Positions 1 to 11,745 of a stretch of 64,000 nucleotides of DNA are shown one piece after another. Numbering within the stretch: the first letter of the stretch is position 1; every line of letters begins with the position of its first letter. Made by a program: the position numbers and the translations under genes. The notes under the pieces are model-generated. The model was not told the origin of the DNA and did not search any database. It saw only the letters and a list, made by a program, of their open reading frames with translations. The stretch comes from Streptomyces sp. NBC_01497 (GTDB taxonomy: Bacteria > Actinomycetota > Actinomycetes > Streptomycetales > Streptomycetaceae): positions 2,294,001 to 2,358,000 of the forward strand of contig NZ_CP109427.1 of the NCBI RefSeq assembly GCF_036250695.1. The letters are read 5' to 3'.

Positions 1-1340
1 AGCATGGCGTCGTAGTCGGCGTCGTCGTAGACGTGCACGGCGAGGATCGGGCCGAAGTACTCGGCGGTGAAGACCTCGTTGGCCGGGTCGGTGCACGCGA
101 TGACCGTCGGGCGCACGAAGTAGCCGACCGAGTCGTCGTACGTGCCGCCCGCGACGATGGTGCAGGACGGGTCGGCCGCGGCGCGGTCGATGGCGGCCTT
201 GTTCTTCGCGAACGCGCGGTCGTCGATCACGGCGCCGATGAAGTTCGAGAAGTCGGTGACGTCACCCATCGGGATGCCGTCGATCTCGGCCGCGAAGTCC
301 TCCTTGAAGCCGTCGTTCCAGATCGACGCGGGGATGTACGCACGCGAGGTGGCCGAGCACTTCTGGCCCTGGTACTCGAAGGCACCGCGGGTCAGCGCGG
401 TCTTCAGGACGGCGCGGTCGGCGCTCGGGTGCGCGACGACGAAGTCCTTGCCGCCGGTCTCACCGACGATGCGCGGGTACGTCCGGTACTTCTCGATGTT
501 GGTGCCGACCGTCTTCCACAGGTGCCGGAAGGTGTTGGTCGAGCCGGTGAAGTGGATACCGGCGAGGTCGCGGTGGGTCAGCGCGATGTCGGAGACGGCG
601 ATGCCGTCGCCCGTCACCAGGTTGATGACGCCCTTCGGCAGGCCGGCCTCCTCCAGCAGCTCCATCAGGAGCACGGCGGCGAACGTCTGCGTCGGGGACG
701 GCTTCCACAGGACCACGTTGCCCATCAGCGCGGGCGCGGTCGGCAGGTTGGCCGCGATCGCCGAGAAGTTGAACGGCGTGATCGCGTAGACGAAGCCCTC
801 AAGCGGACGGTGGTCGAGACGGTTCCACACGCCGGGCGAGTTCGCGGGCGGCTGCTCGGCGAGCAGGTCACGGGCGTAGCTGACGTTGAAGCGCCAGAAG
901 TCGATCAGCTCGCAGGGCGCGTCGATCTCGGCCTGCTGGGCGGTCTTGCCCTGGCCGAGCATGGTCGCGGCGGCGATCGTCTCGCGCCAGGGACCCGACA
1001 GCAGTTCGGCGGCGCGCAGGATGATCGCGGCGCGGTCGTCGAAGGACATGGCACGCCACGCGGGCGCGGCGGCGAGGGCCGCGTCGACGGCGTCCTGGGC
1101 GTCCTCGCGGGTGGCGCCCGCGAACGTGCCGAGCACGGCCTTGTGGCGGTGCGGCTGCACGACGTCGACGCGCTCGCCGCCGCCCATGCGCTTGACGCCG
1201 CCGATGGTCATCGGCAGGTCGCGCGGGTGCTCGGCGAGCTCCTTGAGCTTCTTCTCCAGCCGGGCGCGCTCGGGCGAGCCGGGCGCGTAACCGAGTACCG
1301 GCTCGTTCACCGGGGCGGGGACCTTGGTCACGGCGTCCAT
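1..1340 (-). CDS. pruA: 1-pyrroline-5-carboxylate dehydrogenase (3' part missing)
   Basis: This enzyme oxidises glutamate semialdehyde (from pyrroline-5-carboxylate) to glutamate with NAD, the second step of proline breakdown, in the cytoplasm. The reading frame on the minus strand starts MDAVTKVPAPVNEPVLGYAP at 1340 and stays open to the window edge, so about 446 residues are seen and the C-terminus lies outside. Aldehyde dehydrogenase signatures are clear: the general-base glutamate in VGETGGKDF and the nucleophilic cysteine in YQGQKCSATSR, with the NAD-fold stretch FTGSTNTFRHLW before them. The start is only about 70 bp from the stop of the proline dehydrogenase gene upstream on the same strand, consistent with a two-gene catabolic operon. 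The family call is near certain; only completeness cannot be judged. Confidence 0.95.
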   Translation of the reverse strand, partial: MDAVTKVPAPVNEPVLGYAPGSPERARLEKKLKELAEHPRDLPMTIGGVKRMGGGERVDVVQPHRHKAVLGTFAGATREDAQDAVDAALAAAPAWRAMSFDDRAAIILRAAELLSGPWRETIAAATMLGQGKTAQQAEIDAPCELIDFWRFNVSYARDLLAEQPPANSPGVWNRLDHRPLEGFVYAITPFNFSAIAANLPTAPALMGNVVLWKPSPTQTFAAVLLMELLEEAGLPKGVINLVTGDGIAVSDIALTHRDLAGIHFTGSTNTFRHLWKTVGTNIEKYRTYPRIVGETGGKDFVVAHPSADRAVLKTALTRGAFEYQGQKCSATSRAYIPASIWNDGFKEDFAAEIDGIPMGDVTDFSNFIGAVIDDRAFAKNKAAIDRAAADPSCTIVAGGTYDDSVGYFVRPTVIACTDPANEVFTAEYFGPILAVHVYDDADYDAM

Positions 1341-1407
1341 GTCAGCCGTCACTCCAATCGGGTGGTGTCGGGATGGTGTCGTCCGGAGCGGGCGGGGGCC
1401 GGGCCGG

Positions 1408-2346
1408 TCAGCCGCGACCCGCCAGCGAGCGCAGGAAGAAGGCGAGGTTGGCGGGGCGCTCCGCGAGACGCCGCATGAAGTAGCCGTACCAGTCGGTGCC
1501 GTACGCCACGTACACCCGCATGCGGTGTCCCTCGGCGGCCAGCCGGTGCTGCTCGGCGGAGCGGATCCCGAACAGCATCTGGAACTCGTAGTCGGTGAGC
1601 TTGCGGCCCGCCCGCTGCGCGAGTTCCTGCGCGATGGCGATGATGCGCGGGTCGTGCGAGCCGACCATCGGGTACCCGTCACCCTCCATGAGGATGCGCA
1701 GGCAGCGCACGTACGCCTTGTCGACCTCGGCCTTGTCCTGGTGGGCGACGGAGGCGGGCTCCTTGTAGGCGCCCTTCACCAGGCGGACCCGGCTGCCGGC
1801 GGCGGCGAGGGTGCGGCAGTCGTCCTCGGTGCGGAAGAGGTACGACTGAACCACGGCGCCCGTGCGGGGGAAGCGCTCGCGCAGCGCGGAGTGGATCGCG
1901 AGCGTCGAGTCGATGGTCGTGTGGTCCTCGGCGTCGAGGGTGACCGTCGTGCCGATGGCGTTCGCGGCCTCGACGATGGCCGTGACGTTCTTCAGCGCGA
2001 TGTCGTGACCGCCGTCGAGGGCCTGTCCCATGCAGGACAGCTTCACGGACATCTCGGCGCGCTCGCCGAGCTGGAGCGGGCCGAGGACCTCGATCAGGCG
2101 CAGGTAGGCGTCGCGCGAGCGGGTCGCCTCGGCCGGGTCGGTGACGTCCTCGCCGAGCACGTCCAGGGTCACTTCGAGGCCCTGGCCCGCCATCTCCTCG
2201 ATGGCCGGGGTGGTCGCCTCGATCGACTCGCCCGCGATGAAGCGTTTGACGACCGGCTTGGTCAGGGGCGCGGCCGAAATGGTGCGGCGCAGGGCGTCGC
2301 TCCGCGACGCGGCGAGAATCACGGGACCCAGCACGGGCACCTCCAT
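1408..2346 (-). CDS. Proline dehydrogenase (FAD-dependent)
   Basis: Catalyses proline to pyrroline-5-carboxylate using FAD, the first step of proline catabolism, feeding the adjacent P5C dehydrogenase. The 312-residue protein starts MEVPVLGPVILAASRSD at 2346; upstream in-frame starts would cover the divergent promoter region and are not credible. It has the TIM-barrel features of monofunctional actinobacterial proline dehydrogenases, including VTLDAEDHTTIDSTL, VRLVKGAYKEP and the C-terminal YVAYGTDWYGYFMRRLAERPAN, whose paired arginines bind the substrate carboxylate. The separate enzyme contrasts with the fused PutA of enterobacteria. It lies first in a minus-strand operon divergent from a PucR-type regulator that probably controls it. 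Confidence 0.95.
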   Translation of the reverse strand: MEVPVLGPVILAASRSDALRRTISAAPLTKPVVKRFIAGESIEATTPAIEEMAGQGLEVTLDVLGEDVTDPAEATRSRDAYLRLIEVLGPLQLGERAEMSVKLSCMGQALDGGHDIALKNVTAIVEAANAIGTTVTLDAEDHTTIDSTLAIHSALRERFPRTGAVVQSYLFRTEDDCRTLAAAGSRVRLVKGAYKEPASVAHQDKAEVDKAYVRCLRILMEGDGYPMVGSHDPRIIAIAQELAQRAGRKLTDYEFQMLFGIRSAEQHRLAAEGHRMRVYVAYGTDWYGYFMRRLAERPANLAFFLRSLAGRG

Positions 2347-2447
2347 GAGAGATCGAGCGGGCCGCGGGACTCCCCGGCCACTTCGCACGCTATGGAGCGG
2401 TCCGATCCTCTGCCATCGACACCTGTCACGCATCCGTGGCCCGGATC

Positions 2448-2463
2448 TCAGACATCTGTCTGA
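2448..2463. promoter_or_regulatory. 16-bp inverted repeat, candidate operator for the proline regulator
   Basis: TCAGACA and TGTCTGA form a perfect 7+7 inverted repeat separated by 2 bp, in the 137-bp gap between proline dehydrogenase and the PucR-type gene. It overlaps a possible -35 (CAGACA, 2449-2454) that sits 17 bp before a possible -10 (GAGAAT, 2472-2477) of the regulator gene, so binding here could give autoregulation. Assignment to this regulator is inference from position. Confidence 0.55.
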
Positions 2464-2483
2464 AGCGGTGCGAGAATAGGCGG

Positions 2484-3680
2484 ATGAAGGGCGACTACCA
2501 GGAGCTGGTCGACGAGATCTCCGCGCTCGTCGGAGTGCCCGCGACACTGGAGAACCGGGACTTCGGGCTGATCGCCTTCGGAGCCCACGACAGCGACGAC
2601 GACCTGGTGATGGACCCGGTCAGGACCCGCTCGATCCTCACCCGCAAGTCCTCGCCGTGGGTGCGGGCCTGGTTCGAGGGGTTCGGCATCACCCGCGCGA
2701 CGGGTCCCGTCCGCATCCCTGCCTCGCCCGACGCGGGCGTCTTCCGCGGACGGATCTGCCTGCCGGTACGCCATCGGGGGATGGCACTCGGCTACGTGTG
2801 GCTGCTGGACGACTCCGAGAGCGGCCCCGCGCCCGCCCGGCTGGCGGCGGCCATGGAGGTGACGGCCCGGATCGGCGACCTCCTCGCGGAGGACGTGAAG
2901 GCGGACGCCGACCTGGCGCGGGAACTGCGCGCGGTCCTCACCGCCGAGCACGGCTGGGAACGCGACATGGCGCTCGCCGCGCTGCGCACGGCGCTCGGCC
3001 CGAGCGCGGACGGCCTGCACGTCGTCCTCGCCGTCGCGCCCTGGCCGGGCGAGGAGCCGCCGGTGCGGGCCGTACCGGGCACCGCCGCGCTGTGCACGCT
3101 GTCCTTCCCCGCCCGCTACGCCAGGCCGGCGGGCGTGCCGGCGCCCGAGGCGGAGCCCGTCCGCAGGACGCCCGCGCTGGCGCTGCTCGTACGGCTGCGG
3201 TCGGCGGACGGCCTGCCGGGGGTGCTCACGGCGGTCGGCCGGCTGCGCGCGGCGGCGGACGCGCCGGGCGGCGCGGAGACCACGGCGGGCGCCGCGGCCC
3301 CCCGGCGAGGTCTCACCGAGCTCCCGGAGGCCTGGCACGAGGCCGTCGGCGCCGCCCGCGCCGCCGTGGCCCGGCCGGAGCTCGGCCCGGTCGCCGAGTG
3401 GACCGCGATCGGACCGTACCGCCTGCTCACCCGCCTGCCGGCGGGCCCCGATCCGGCGGTGGCCCCGCTGCTCGGCCCGGCCCACACGGACCTGGCGCGC
3501 ACGGCGGAGTCGTTCCTCGACCACGCGGGCCAGGCGGGCCGCACGGCGGCAGCCCTCGGCATCCACCGGCAGACGCTCTACTACCGCCTCTCCCGCATCG
3601 AACACCTCACGGGCCTCGACCTGACCCGGGGCGAGGACCGGCTGCTGCTGCACATGGCGCTCAAGTCGGCGCGGCTGTAG
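2484..3680 (+). CDS. PucR-family transcriptional regulator, likely of proline catabolism
   Basis: A 398-residue regulator starting [17 protein letters not shown]. The N-terminal two thirds look like the GAF-like sensor region of PucR/CdaR regulators. The C-terminus carries the PucR helix-turn-helix: [20 protein letters not shown], then [22 protein letters not shown]. It is divergent from proline dehydrogenase and P5C dehydrogenase, which by analogy with other actinobacteria suggests proline-responsive control of that operon; this role is inference. The purine-rich bases just before the ATG directly abut it, too close for a working ribosome site, and a -10-like GAGAAT lies seven bases upstream. 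The mRNA may therefore be leaderless. Confidence 0.9.
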   Translation: MKGDYQELVDEISALVGVPATLENRDFGLIAFGAHDSDDDLVMDPVRTRSILTRKSSPWVRAWFEGFGITRATGPVRIPASPDAGVFRGRICLPVRHRGMALGYVWLLDDSESGPAPARLAAAMEVTARIGDLLAEDVKADADLARELRAVLTAEHGWERDMALAALRTALGPSADGLHVVLAVAPWPGEEPPVRAVPGTAALCTLSFPARYARPAGVPAPEAEPVRRTPALALLVRLRSADGLPGVLTAVGRLRAAADAPGGAETTAGAAAPRRGLTELPEAWHEAVGAARAAVARPELGPVAEWTAIGPYRLLTRLPAGPDPAVAPLLGPAHTDLARTAESFLDHAGQAGRTAAALGIHRQTLYYRLSRIEHLTGLDLTRGEDRLLLHMALKSARL

Positions 3681-3813
3681 CGGACGGCCGGACGCAGTCC
3701 GCTGCCGGAGGTCCGCCGGGCGGACCGCGGCTGGCGGCTGTGGCGACGGACCGTAGGGGTCTTCCGCACGCGTCATACTCGGCATGTCTTCACACAGGGG
3801 CGGGGAGGGTGCG

Positions 3814-4818
3814 GTGGTGTCGTCAGGGGCGCGGCGTCGGAGGGTGACGATCCACGACGTCGCCCGGTCGGCGGGGGTGTCGCGGCAGACCGTGTCCCGG
3901 GCGCTCAACGACAAGGGCGAGATCCAGGACTCGACGAAGCAGCGGGTCCTGGACGCGGCGCGGGAACTCGGTTACCAGCCCAGCCGGTTCGCGCGCGGAC
4001 TGGTGCGCCAGGACACCGTCACCATCGGGCTCGTCATCCCCGACCTGCTGAACCCGTTCTTCACCGAGGTCGCGGCGGCGGCGCTGGCGGCGGCGGGCGA
4101 GCGCGGCTGGCACGTGGTCGTGCACGACACGTCCGACAGCCCGGAGAAGGAACGCGCCACGCTGCGGGTGATCGGCTCCCAGGTCGACGCGGTGATCGGG
4201 TACTTCAGCAGCCCGGAGGACGAGATCGACCGGGGCACGCGCGGGGTGCCGGTGGTCCTCGTGGGCCGCGAGCACCACGCGCCCCGGTTCGGCTCGATCC
4301 GCATCGACGGCGCGGACGGCATCGGCGAGGCGGTCGCGCACCTGGCCGCGCGCGGCCACCGCCGCATCGGCATGCTCGACCACCAGGGACGGCCCGAACC
4401 CTCGGACCGCTGCGCGTGGTTCGCGGCCGCGGCGGCGGCGCACGGCGTGGACGCCGACGCGGTGACCGGCGCGCACCAGTCGGTGGCGGGCGGGGAGGCG
4501 GCGCTGCCCCGGCTGCTCGCCGCGCACCCGGACATCACCGCGGTCCTGACCTTCAACGACGTCATCGCGGTCGGCGCGCTGCGGGCGGCCCGTCGGCTCG
4601 GCAGGCGGGTGCCGCAGGAGCTCGCGGTGATCGGCTTCGACGGGCTGCCCCTCGGCGACCTGGTCGAACCCGCGCTCACGACGGTGTCGCTGGACATCGG
4701 GCAGCTCGGCGCGCTGGCGGTGGCGGAGGCGGCGCGGCTGCTCGCGGGCCCCGGCGAGTCGGCGGCCGGCGCGAGCCTGGTGGTGCGCGGATCGCTCCTG
4801 GTACGCGGCTCCGCCTGA
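3814..4818 (+). CDS. LacI-family transcriptional regulator
   Basis: A 334-residue regulator. The N-terminal helix-turn-helix and hinge read VTIHDVARSAGVSRQTVSRALN, followed by the periplasmic-binding-protein-like sensor domain (from IGLVIPDLLNPFFTEVA, through RRIGMLDHQG and TFNDVIAVGALRAARRLG). The recognition helix RQTVSR resembles YQTVSR of E. coli LacI. An ATG exists at 3784, but GGAGG at 3804-3808 suits the GTG codons at 3814 or 3817, and a -10-like CATACT lies at 3774-3779, so a start near 3814 is preferred. It sits upstream of, and in the same direction as, a sugar ABC importer and beta-galactosidase, and most likely represses them in the absence of a galactoside. Confidence 0.93.
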   Translation: MVSSGARRRRVTIHDVARSAGVSRQTVSRALNDKGEIQDSTKQRVLDAARELGYQPSRFARGLVRQDTVTIGLVIPDLLNPFFTEVAAAALAAAGERGWHVVVHDTSDSPEKERATLRVIGSQVDAVIGYFSSPEDEIDRGTRGVPVVLVGREHHAPRFGSIRIDGADGIGEAVAHLAARGHRRIGMLDHQGRPEPSDRCAWFAAAAAAHGVDADAVTGAHQSVAGGEAALPRLLAAHPDITAVLTFNDVIAVGALRAARRLGRRVPQELAVIGFDGLPLGDLVEPALTTVSLDIGQLGALAVAEAARLLAGPGESAAGASLVVRGSLLVRGSA

Positions 4819-4839
4819 CGCCCGGCCGTCCGCGGCACG

Positions 4840-5186
4840 GCCCGGCGGTCCCGTCGTCCCCGGCGGTCCCGTCATCCCGGCGCTCCGTCGGGCCCGTCAC
4901 CCCCGGCGGTCCCGTCGTACCCGGCGCCGCGCCCACCCCTGGCCGCCCTGGCGCCGCGTCACCCTCGTCGTAGCGAGGGCCGAGCCGCCCCGGCAACCCC
5001 AACTGCCCCACCGGCGCGGTTCCGTCGTCCCCGGCGGTCCCGTCATCCCGGCGCCCCGTCATCCCCGGCGGCCCCCTCGCACCCGGCGCCGCGCCCACCC
5101 CTGACCCTGGCGCCGCGCCGCCCTCGTCGTAGCGAGGGCCGAGCCGCCCCGGCAACCCCAACTGCCCCACCGGGGCGGTTCCGTCG
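4840..5186. repeat. Direct duplication and short GC-rich repeats in the lacI-ABC gap
   Basis: The 462-bp gap between the LacI gene and the binding-protein gene contains no credible gene. Two copies of a unit of about 110 bp (4919-5028 and 5081-5186) share long identical stretches, including one ending in the octamer TTCCGTCG. Each holds a hairpin CCCTCG...CGAGGG (4962-4979 and 5121-5138). The motif CCGGCGGTCCCGTC also recurs about four times around the copies. The hairpins might terminate transcription; otherwise no function is evident. Confidence 0.8.
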
Positions 5187-5236
5187 CATGTCTTGACACC
5201 CGCCGGAGCCCCCACGCACACTTCCGGGCATTCCCG

Positions 5237-5258
5237 TGAACGTTCACGTGAGCGCTCA
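5237..5258. promoter_or_regulatory. Tandem LacI-type operator upstream of the galactoside operon
   Basis: Two perfect 10-bp palindromes lie side by side: TGAACGTTCA at 5237-5246, then CG, then TGAGCGCTCA at 5249-5258. The second equals the core of the symmetric E. coli lac operator. They end 22 bp before the chosen ATG at 5281. A frame open from GTG 5236 would translate through them, which argues for the downstream start. Confidence 0.75.
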
Positions 5259-5280
5259 TGAGGCTTCCGGAAGGTTCCCG

Positions 5281-6576
5281 ATGACGCTGACTCGACGAAA
5301 GCTTCTGACCGGCGCGGCGGCGCTCGGCACCCTCGCCCCGTTCGCCACCGCGTGCGCAAGCCCCGTCACGGCCAACCCCGGCCGCCTGACGCTCTGGTAC
5401 ACCTCCAACGGACTGTCCGAGACCAACCTCGGACGCGCCGTCAAACGCTTCGCGGCCGACCGGCTCGTCACCTCGCAGGTGAGCGGCGACCTGAAGCAGC
5501 GGCTGCTCGCCGCCCTCGCGGGCCGGGCGTACCTGCCCGACATCACGATGATGGGCGACAACATCTCGACGTACTACACGTCCGACCGCGACAGCTTCGT
5601 CGACCTCAACACGCTGGGCGCCCGCGAGCTGGCGAAGGACTACCTGCCGTGGAAGTGGCAGTCGGGGGCCACGCCCGACGGGCGCTTCCAGATGGGCGTG
5701 CCCATCGACGTGGGCCCCGCCGCGCTCTACTACCGCCACGACCTGTTCGCGAAGGCGGGCCTCGCCAGCGAGCCGGACGATGTCGCCGCCGCCGTCTCCA
5801 CCTGGGAGAAGTACTTCGACTTCGGCGTCAGGCTCCAGCGCGCGCTGCCCGGCGGTTTCCTGATCACCGACACCAAGACGGTCTTCACGTACTCCCTCGC
5901 GCAGGAGTCGACGAAGTACTTCGACCGGGACAACCACTACCTGGACGACCAGTCAGGAGTGCGCAGGGCCTGGGACCGGGCGCTGGAGGCGTACCGGAGG
6001 CGGCTGACGGCGGGGTACGCGGGTTCGGGCAACAGCAACGGCCAGTCGGTCGACGAGCACGCGGCCTGGAACAGCGGCAAGGAGCTGAGCCTGGTCGGCG
6101 CGTCCTGGCGCACCGGCGAGATGAAGCAGGCGGCACCGGGCACGAAGGGCAAGTGGCGGGTGTGCAGGCCGCCCGGCGGGGCGGGCAACCAGGGCGGCTC
6201 GTACCTCGCGGTGACGAAGTACTGCCCGCGCCCCGAGGCCGCGTTCGAGGTGATCCGCTGGCTCCAGTCGCCCGCGAACCAGCCGCAGAACTATCTCGAC
6301 GTGGGCCTCTTCCCCTCCGCCCCCGCCGCGTTCACCGACCCGCGGCTGCTGAAGCCCGACCCGTTCTTCGGCGGCCAGGTGACCATGGACGTCTTCGGGG
6401 AGATCGCCCGTGAGGTGAAGTATGCCTACTTCAGCCCCTGGGACATCACGATCAGCGACACCTACACGGACGAACTGACCAACGTCGAACTCGGCGGCAA
6501 GGACCCGGACCAGGCGTGGCACGACGCGCGCACCACGATCGAGCGCCTGCTGCGCAGGCAGGGGGTTCTGTCATGA
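5281..6576 (+). CDS. Sugar ABC transporter substrate-binding lipoprotein
   Basis: A 431-residue extracellular solute-binding protein (family 1) that captures a sugar, probably a galactoside, outside the membrane. The N-terminus MTLTRRKLLTGAAALGTLAPFATAC has a twin-arginine motif (TRRKLL), a hydrophobic stretch and a lipobox-like ATAC, so it is probably Tat-exported and lipidated. The mature part starts with RLTLWYTSNG, typical of this family. GGAAGG at 5269-5274 supports the ATG at 5281 over the in-frame GTG at 5236. The stop overlaps the next permease gene by 4 bp (ATGA), and beta-galactosidase closes the operon. The exact ligand cannot be read from sequence. Confidence 0.92.
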   Translation: MTLTRRKLLTGAAALGTLAPFATACASPVTANPGRLTLWYTSNGLSETNLGRAVKRFAADRLVTSQVSGDLKQRLLAALAGRAYLPDITMMGDNISTYYTSDRDSFVDLNTLGARELAKDYLPWKWQSGATPDGRFQMGVPIDVGPAALYYRHDLFAKAGLASEPDDVAAAVSTWEKYFDFGVRLQRALPGGFLITDTKTVFTYSLAQESTKYFDRDNHYLDDQSGVRRAWDRALEAYRRRLTAGYAGSGNSNGQSVDEHAAWNSGKELSLVGASWRTGEMKQAAPGTKGKWRVCRPPGGAGNQGGSYLAVTKYCPRPEAAFEVIRWLQSPANQPQNYLDVGLFPSAPAAFTDPRLLKPDPFFGGQVTMDVFGEIAREVKYAYFSPWDITISDTYTDELTNVELGGKDPDQAWHDARTTIERLLRRQGVLS

Positions 6577-7601
6577 CCGCGATACCCGAAGCCGGCGTCC
6601 CGTCCCCCGCCCCCGCTCCGGCGCCCGCGGCGCCACTGAGTCCGCCGGGCCCGCCGCGCCGGCGGTGGCGGTACCTGCCGATGTACCTCGCGATCGCGCC
6701 GTTCTTCGTGCTGTTCGCGGTCTTCGGCCTCTATCCGGTGCTGTATTCGCTGTTCCTGTCCTTCCAGCGGTGGGACGGCGTCGGCCCGATGAAGTTCGTC
6801 GGCCTGGAGAACTTCCGGTTCCTCGTCACGGACAGCACGTTCTGGGAGTCGATCGGCAACACGCTCATCATCTGGGCGATGTCGACGGTCCCGATGATCC
6901 TGCTCGCGCTGCTGATCGCCGTGGGCCTCAACTCGTCGGTCCGCCTGCGGGGTGTGCTGCGGGTCGCGTACTTCCTGCCGAACGTGACGTCGATCGTGGC
7001 GATGTCGCTGGTCTTCGGGTCCATCTTCAGCGGCGAGTTCGGCGTACTGAACTGGTTCCTCGGCCTGTTCGGGATCGGGCACGTGCAGTGGCTGGCCGAC
7101 CCGTGGGCGATCCGCGCCGCCATCGCCCTGATGATCATCTGGCGGTGGACCGGCTACAACGCGATCATCTTCCTGGCCGGTCTCCAGGCACTGCCGAAGG
7201 ACGTGTTCGAGGCGGCACGCGTCGACGGCGCGAGCGCGGCGCAGACCTTCTTCCGGGTGACGGTCCCGCTGCTGCGGCCCGTCCTGCTGTTCTCCGTGGT
7301 GATGTCGGCGATCGGCGGCATGCAGATCTTCACCGAGTCGCAGGTGCTGCTCGGCAACCGCGGCGGCACGGACGGCGCGGGGCTGACCATGGTCCTCTAC
7401 TTCTACAACACGGCCTTCGCGGGCAACGACTTCGGCTACGGAGCCGCCATCGCCTGGGGCCTCTTCATCGTCGTCGTCCTCTTCTCCATCCTCAACTGGC
7501 GTCTCGTGATGCGTCCCGAGCGCGGCCAGGTCCTCTCGGCGCCGGCGGTCACGGAACAGGTGCCGGGCGAGGCCACCACCATGACGGGAGCGGGCCGATG
7601 A
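6573..7601 (+). CDS. Sugar ABC transporter permease (MalF type)
   Basis: Inner-membrane subunit of the importer, 342 residues. A Pro/Ala-rich cytoplasmic tail precedes the first membrane segment (YLPMYLAIAPFFVLFAVFGL); about six segments follow. The EAA loop that contacts the ATPase reads VFEAARVDGASAAQTFFRVTVPLLRP. The start is at 6573 (MTAIPEAG), where ATG overlaps the TGA of the binding-protein gene, implying translational coupling. No ATPase gene is present in this operon. In streptomycetes a shared ATPase (MsiK) commonly serves such transporters, which is the likely arrangement here. Confidence 0.95.
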   Translation: MTAIPEAGVPSPAPAPAPAAPLSPPGPPRRRWRYLPMYLAIAPFFVLFAVFGLYPVLYSLFLSFQRWDGVGPMKFVGLENFRFLVTDSTFWESIGNTLIIWAMSTVPMILLALLIAVGLNSSVRLRGVLRVAYFLPNVTSIVAMSLVFGSIFSGEFGVLNWFLGLFGIGHVQWLADPWAIRAAIALMIIWRWTGYNAIIFLAGLQALPKDVFEAARVDGASAAQTFFRVTVPLLRPVLLFSVVMSAIGGMQIFTESQVLLGNRGGTDGAGLTMVLYFYNTAFAGNDFGYGAAIAWGLFIVVVLFSILNWRLVMRPERGQVLSAPAVTEQVPGEATTMTGAGR

Positions 7602-8422
7602 GCGGCGCACGCGGACGGATCCTCACCTGCGGGGCGCTGATCGTGGGCGCGCTGATCACCGTCTTCCCGTACTACTGGCTGACCGTGATGGCGTCGAACA
7701 CGACGGCCGACATCTACGCGAGCCCGCCGAAGCTGTTCTTCGGCGACCAGCTGTTCCACAACATCGGCCAGGTCTTCTCGAAGATCGATTTCTTCGGCTC
7801 GCTGATGAACACGCTGATCGTCGCGGTCGTCTCGACCGTGCTCGTGCTGTTCTTCGACTCGCTGGCGGCCTTCACCTTCGCCAAGTACGACTTCCCCGGC
7901 AGCAAGGCCCTCTTCGGCGTGCTGCTGGCGACGTTCGTGGTACCCACGCAGCTCGCCGCGATCCCGCAGTTCATCATCATGGCGCACCTGGGCTGGGTCG
8001 GTGATCTGAAGGCGCTGATCATCCCCGCCGCGGCCAACGCGTTCGGCATCTTCTGGATGCGTCAGTACGCGCGGGGCGCCGTGCCCGACGAGCTGATCGA
8101 GGCGGCCCGGGTCGACGGGTGCGGTTTCTTCCGTACGTATCTGACGGTCGGCCTGCCGGTGCTCCGCCCCGCGCTCGCCTTCCTCGGCATCTTCACCTTC
8201 GTCAACGTCTGGAACGACTTCCTCTGGCCGCTCGTGGTGATGATCGACTCGAACCACGTGACGCTCCAGGTGGCGTTGGCGCAGCTCAACGGCGCCTACG
8301 TGACGGACTACAGCGTCGTCATGGCGGGCACGCTGGTCGCGATCGTGCCGCTGATCATCGTCTTCCTCTTCGGCGCCCGCCATTTCATCGGCAACATCGC
8401 GGCGGGCGCGGTCAAGGGCTGA
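7598..8422 (+). CDS. Sugar ABC transporter permease (MalG type)
   Basis: The second membrane subunit, 274 residues, with about six membrane segments beginning CGALIVGALITVFPYYWL. It has the MalG-type EAA loop, DELIEAARVDGCGFFRTYLTVGLPVLRPAL, split here as ELIEAARVDGC and FFRTYLTVGLPVLRP. Its ATG overlaps the TGA of the preceding permease (ATGA), so the three transport genes are translationally coupled. The C-terminus ends GARHFIGNIAAGAVKG, a common ending for this subfamily. A 38-bp gap separates it from the beta-galactosidase gene. Confidence 0.95.
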   Translation: MSGARGRILTCGALIVGALITVFPYYWLTVMASNTTADIYASPPKLFFGDQLFHNIGQVFSKIDFFGSLMNTLIVAVVSTVLVLFFDSLAAFTFAKYDFPGSKALFGVLLATFVVPTQLAAIPQFIIMAHLGWVGDLKALIIPAAANAFGIFWMRQYARGAVPDELIEAARVDGCGFFRTYLTVGLPVLRPALAFLGIFTFVNVWNDFLWPLVVMIDSNHVTLQVALAQLNGAYVTDYSVVMAGTLVAIVPLIIVFLFGARHFIGNIAAGAVKG

Positions 8423-8451
8423 ACCGGCCCCGTACCACCGGTCAGGACTGA

Positions 8452-11418
<2,967 letters not shown>

Positions 11419-11458
11419 CCGGCGGGCCCGCCCGCGCGGGTCCTGCTCCCGGCCGGGC

Positions 11459-11481
11459 GGCCCGTTCGGGCGAACGGGGGC
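11459..11481 (+). terminator. Hairpin in the 327-bp gap after beta-galactosidase
   Basis: CCCGTTCG and CGAACGGG pair around a 2-base loop, extended by flanking CGG/CCG. It lies about 40 bp after the beta-galactosidase stop and lacks a T-run, as is usual in Streptomyces. The rest of the gap (11482-11745) is GC-rich with no gene seen, apart from the ribosome site AGGAG at 11736-11740 for the next gene. Confidence 0.6.
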
Positions 11482-11745
11482 CGAAAATGACGTGCCATGG
11501 GCGGGCGGGCCCGCTACCTTCCCGCGCATGCATGCCTCGTTGTCCGCACCCTGCGGCAACCCCCTCCGCGAACGCGCCCCCCGCCCCCGCGGGTCGGCGG
11601 CCGCCCGCATTCCGGTGCCGGCGCCCGGCCGACGGGGCGGGCACCCCGGCCGCGCCGGTGGCCCGCCCGACGACGCCCCGCTCATCCCGCACACCCCGCG
11701 CATCCCTCGCACCCCGCACGTCCCATTCCGCAGCCAGGAGCGCCG

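Noticed and set aside
4676-5359. A minus-strand frame with a collagen-like Gly-x-x pattern (GTAGDDGTAG...) across the lacI-ABC gap
   Set aside because: The pattern follows from the duplicated GC-rich DNA; the frame overlaps the lac-like operator and the start of the binding-protein gene and has no ribosome site.
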